A DNA stretch of 64,000 nucleotides from contig NZ_CP065140.1 of NCBI RefSeq assembly GCF_015693305.1, positions 62,001-126,000 of the forward strand, written 5' to 3'. Position numbers and translations under genes: made by a program. This document shows positions 62,922 through 64,000 of the stretch, one piece after another (positions within the stretch are counted from its first letter, which is position 1; each line of letters begins with the position of its first letter). The DNA comes from Sphingobium sp. Cam5-1. GTDB lineage: Bacteria; Pseudomonadota; Alphaproteobacteria; Sphingomonadales; Sphingomonadaceae. The notes under the pieces are model-generated. The model saw only the letters and a list, made by a program, of their open reading frames with translations. It did no database searches and was not told the origin of the DNA.

Positions 62922-64000
62922 CTATGGGTGAGCCTTGTGTTCGGGACTGCTCTCGAAGCGGCGGGAAAGGCCGTGATAGAGGCGCTCCTTGCTGATCAGT
63001 TGAGCGGCGAAGTCGGCGATGAGCGCGGTCGCCAGAAGCGGCATCATCAGGCCGCGGCTCGCCGTCGTTTCCGAAATGATGATGACAGCCGTGAGCGGCG
63101 CCCGCACGACGCCCGTGAAATAGGCGACCATCCCCAGCAGGACGATCGCCCCGGCAGGATAGGCCGGGAACATGCTGCGGAGCACGTCGCCGATCCCCGC
63201 TCCTACGGACAGGGACGGCGCGAAAATACCTCCCGGGATCCCGGAAACCGCAGTGGCGAGTGTCGCCGCGAACTTCGCCGCCCCGAACCATATCGGCACG
63301 TCTGAGCCTGCGATGACAGCATGAGCGGTCTGATAGCCGGTCCCCCAGGTGAGGCCTGTGGCGGCGCCCAGGAGCGCCACTACCAGTCCGCATCCTGCCG
63401 CGAACCGCACCGGTCTTTCCCGCATCCAGCGTATCGGCGTCCTTGTCGAGCGTCCCATGCCCAGCATGAAGCGCGAGAAACAGGCTCCCGCCAGGCCGCC
63501 AATCACGCCGGCGACCGGAGCGGCCACAAGCGCCTCATGGACATTGAGCGTCTGCCGCATGACGCCAAAATAGACATAGTCGCCGGCAAGACCCAAACTC
63601 ACCATGCCCGCGATGAGTACAGCGGCCATCACCAGCAGGGCCATGCGCTGCTCATAGGCCGCCGCAAGCTCCTCGATGGCAAAGGCCACCCCGGCCAGAG
63701 GCGTATTGAACGCGGCGGCCACGCCTGCCGCGCCGCCCGCTATATAGACCGATGCCCGCAACGGAACCGACATCAGCCGATGCGCATAGGCCATGATCGT
63801 TGCAGAAATCTGGACGGTCGGACCCTCGCGCCCGACCGAGGCTCCCAGCAGCAGCCCCGCAATAGTCATGACCAGCTTCACGATGGCGGTCCGTGCCGAA
63901 ACCAGCCGGTTGAGCCCATGTTCGGGATCACGAGAGGCGGCCATCACTTGTGGAATGCCCGACCCCCTTGCCGCAGGCGCAAGCTTGCGGGTTGTCCAGA
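62922..64000 (-). CDS. ClC-family chloride channel/antiporter (partial, 5' end outside window)
   Basis: The frame enters from the right edge: positions 63998-63942 read WTTRKLAPAARGSGIPQV, the first selectivity-filter motif GSGIPxV of ClC proteins, followed by KLVMTIAGLLLGASVGREGP (the GREGP motif). Further helices with GIPGGIFAPSLSVGAGIG (GxFxP) and a Tyr-containing last helix follow. At least ten membrane helices are present and the N-terminal first helices are cut off. The GREGP glutamate marks H+/Cl- antiporter-type gating. An internal ATG at 63944 is not the start. Confidence 0.92.
   Translation of the reverse strand, partial: WTTRKLAPAARGSGIPQVMAASRDPEHGLNRLVSARTAIVKLVMTIAGLLLGASVGREGPTVQISATIMAYAHRLMSVPLRASVYIAGGAAGVAAAFNTPLAGVAFAIEELAAAYEQRMALLVMAAVLIAGMVSLGLAGDYVYFGVMRQTLNVHEALVAAPVAGVIGGLAGACFSRFMLGMGRSTRTPIRWMRERPVRFAAGCGLVVALLGAATGLTWGTGYQTAHAVIAGSDVPIWFGAAKFAATLATAVSGIPGGIFAPSLSVGAGIGDVLRSMFPAYPAGAIVLLGMVAYFTGVVRAPLTAVIIISETTASRGLMMPLLATALIADFAAQLISKERLYHGLSRRFESSPEHKAHP

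Noticed and set aside
1..64000. CRISPR arrays, rRNA and tRNA genes
   Set aside because: No regularly spaced repeats, and no tRNA or rRNA signature, were noticed on reading; a tRNA scan could not be run.

Overview
The window is high-GC alphaproteobacterial DNA. Gene content (a small DUF6894-type protein, a TorF-type porin, RcnB-like and EF-hand periplasmic proteins, a mobile module with ParB, Strawberry-notch and Toprim proteins) and frequent TTG starts point to a sphingomonad (Sphingobium, Novosphingobium or Sphingomonas). This is an inference from gene content, since no rRNA or tRNA was seen.

Positions 1 to about 31,100 look like plasmid or integrative-element backbone. Most genes are on the minus strand: a conserved hypothetical running off the left edge, an ArdC-type antirestriction gene now in two halves, two PIN-domain toxin-antitoxin pairs, a large ParB-like protein, a Strawberry-notch methylase/helicase and a CHC2/Toprim protein. 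Several of these genes share a purine-rich leader just upstream of the start codon. A Do/HtrA protease sits among them, next to a small remnant of a second Toprim gene.

The main feature of that half is a 13.4 kb insertion (about 4,680-18,109) placed right after the HETVH zinc motif of ardC. It carries three overlapping tyrosine recombinases (a recombinase-in-trio, RIT, arrangement) at one end, about 85-bp imperfect terminal inverted repeats built around the octamer TTATGCCG, and an apparent five-gene secretion operon: type I ABC transporter, HlyD adaptor, lipoprotein, 1,481-residue RTX protein and GT-B glycosyltransferase. RIT elements as I know them carry little beyond the recombinases, so this looks like a cargo-bearing version.

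Positions 31,400-44,500 hold a lone winged-helix protein and an IHF-beta-like protein, a PilZ membrane protein, an SMR (SugE/Gdx) exporter, two outer-membrane proteins, and a LysR regulator divergent from a complete RND tripartite efflux operon. Positions 44,600-50,100 are an island-like stretch: a decayed Xre-family antitoxin, then a tightly coupled two-gene unit (unknown 505-residue protein plus a TDP1-like double-HxK phospholipase-D protein) that could be an uncharacterised defence system, then gene debris.

Positions 50,100-64,000 hold an acyltransferase, a Gly-rich membrane protein, an EF-hand protein, an FMN glutamate-synthase-like protein, an OmpR-type two-component system with an RcnB-like gene, a ParDE-type pair, TonB, a secreted unknown, a haem-binding beta-barrel protein and a ClC channel cut by the right edge. 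A nearly identical 24-nt site lies upstream of both the EF-hand and the RcnB-like gene that flank the two-component system, suggesting a small local regulon.
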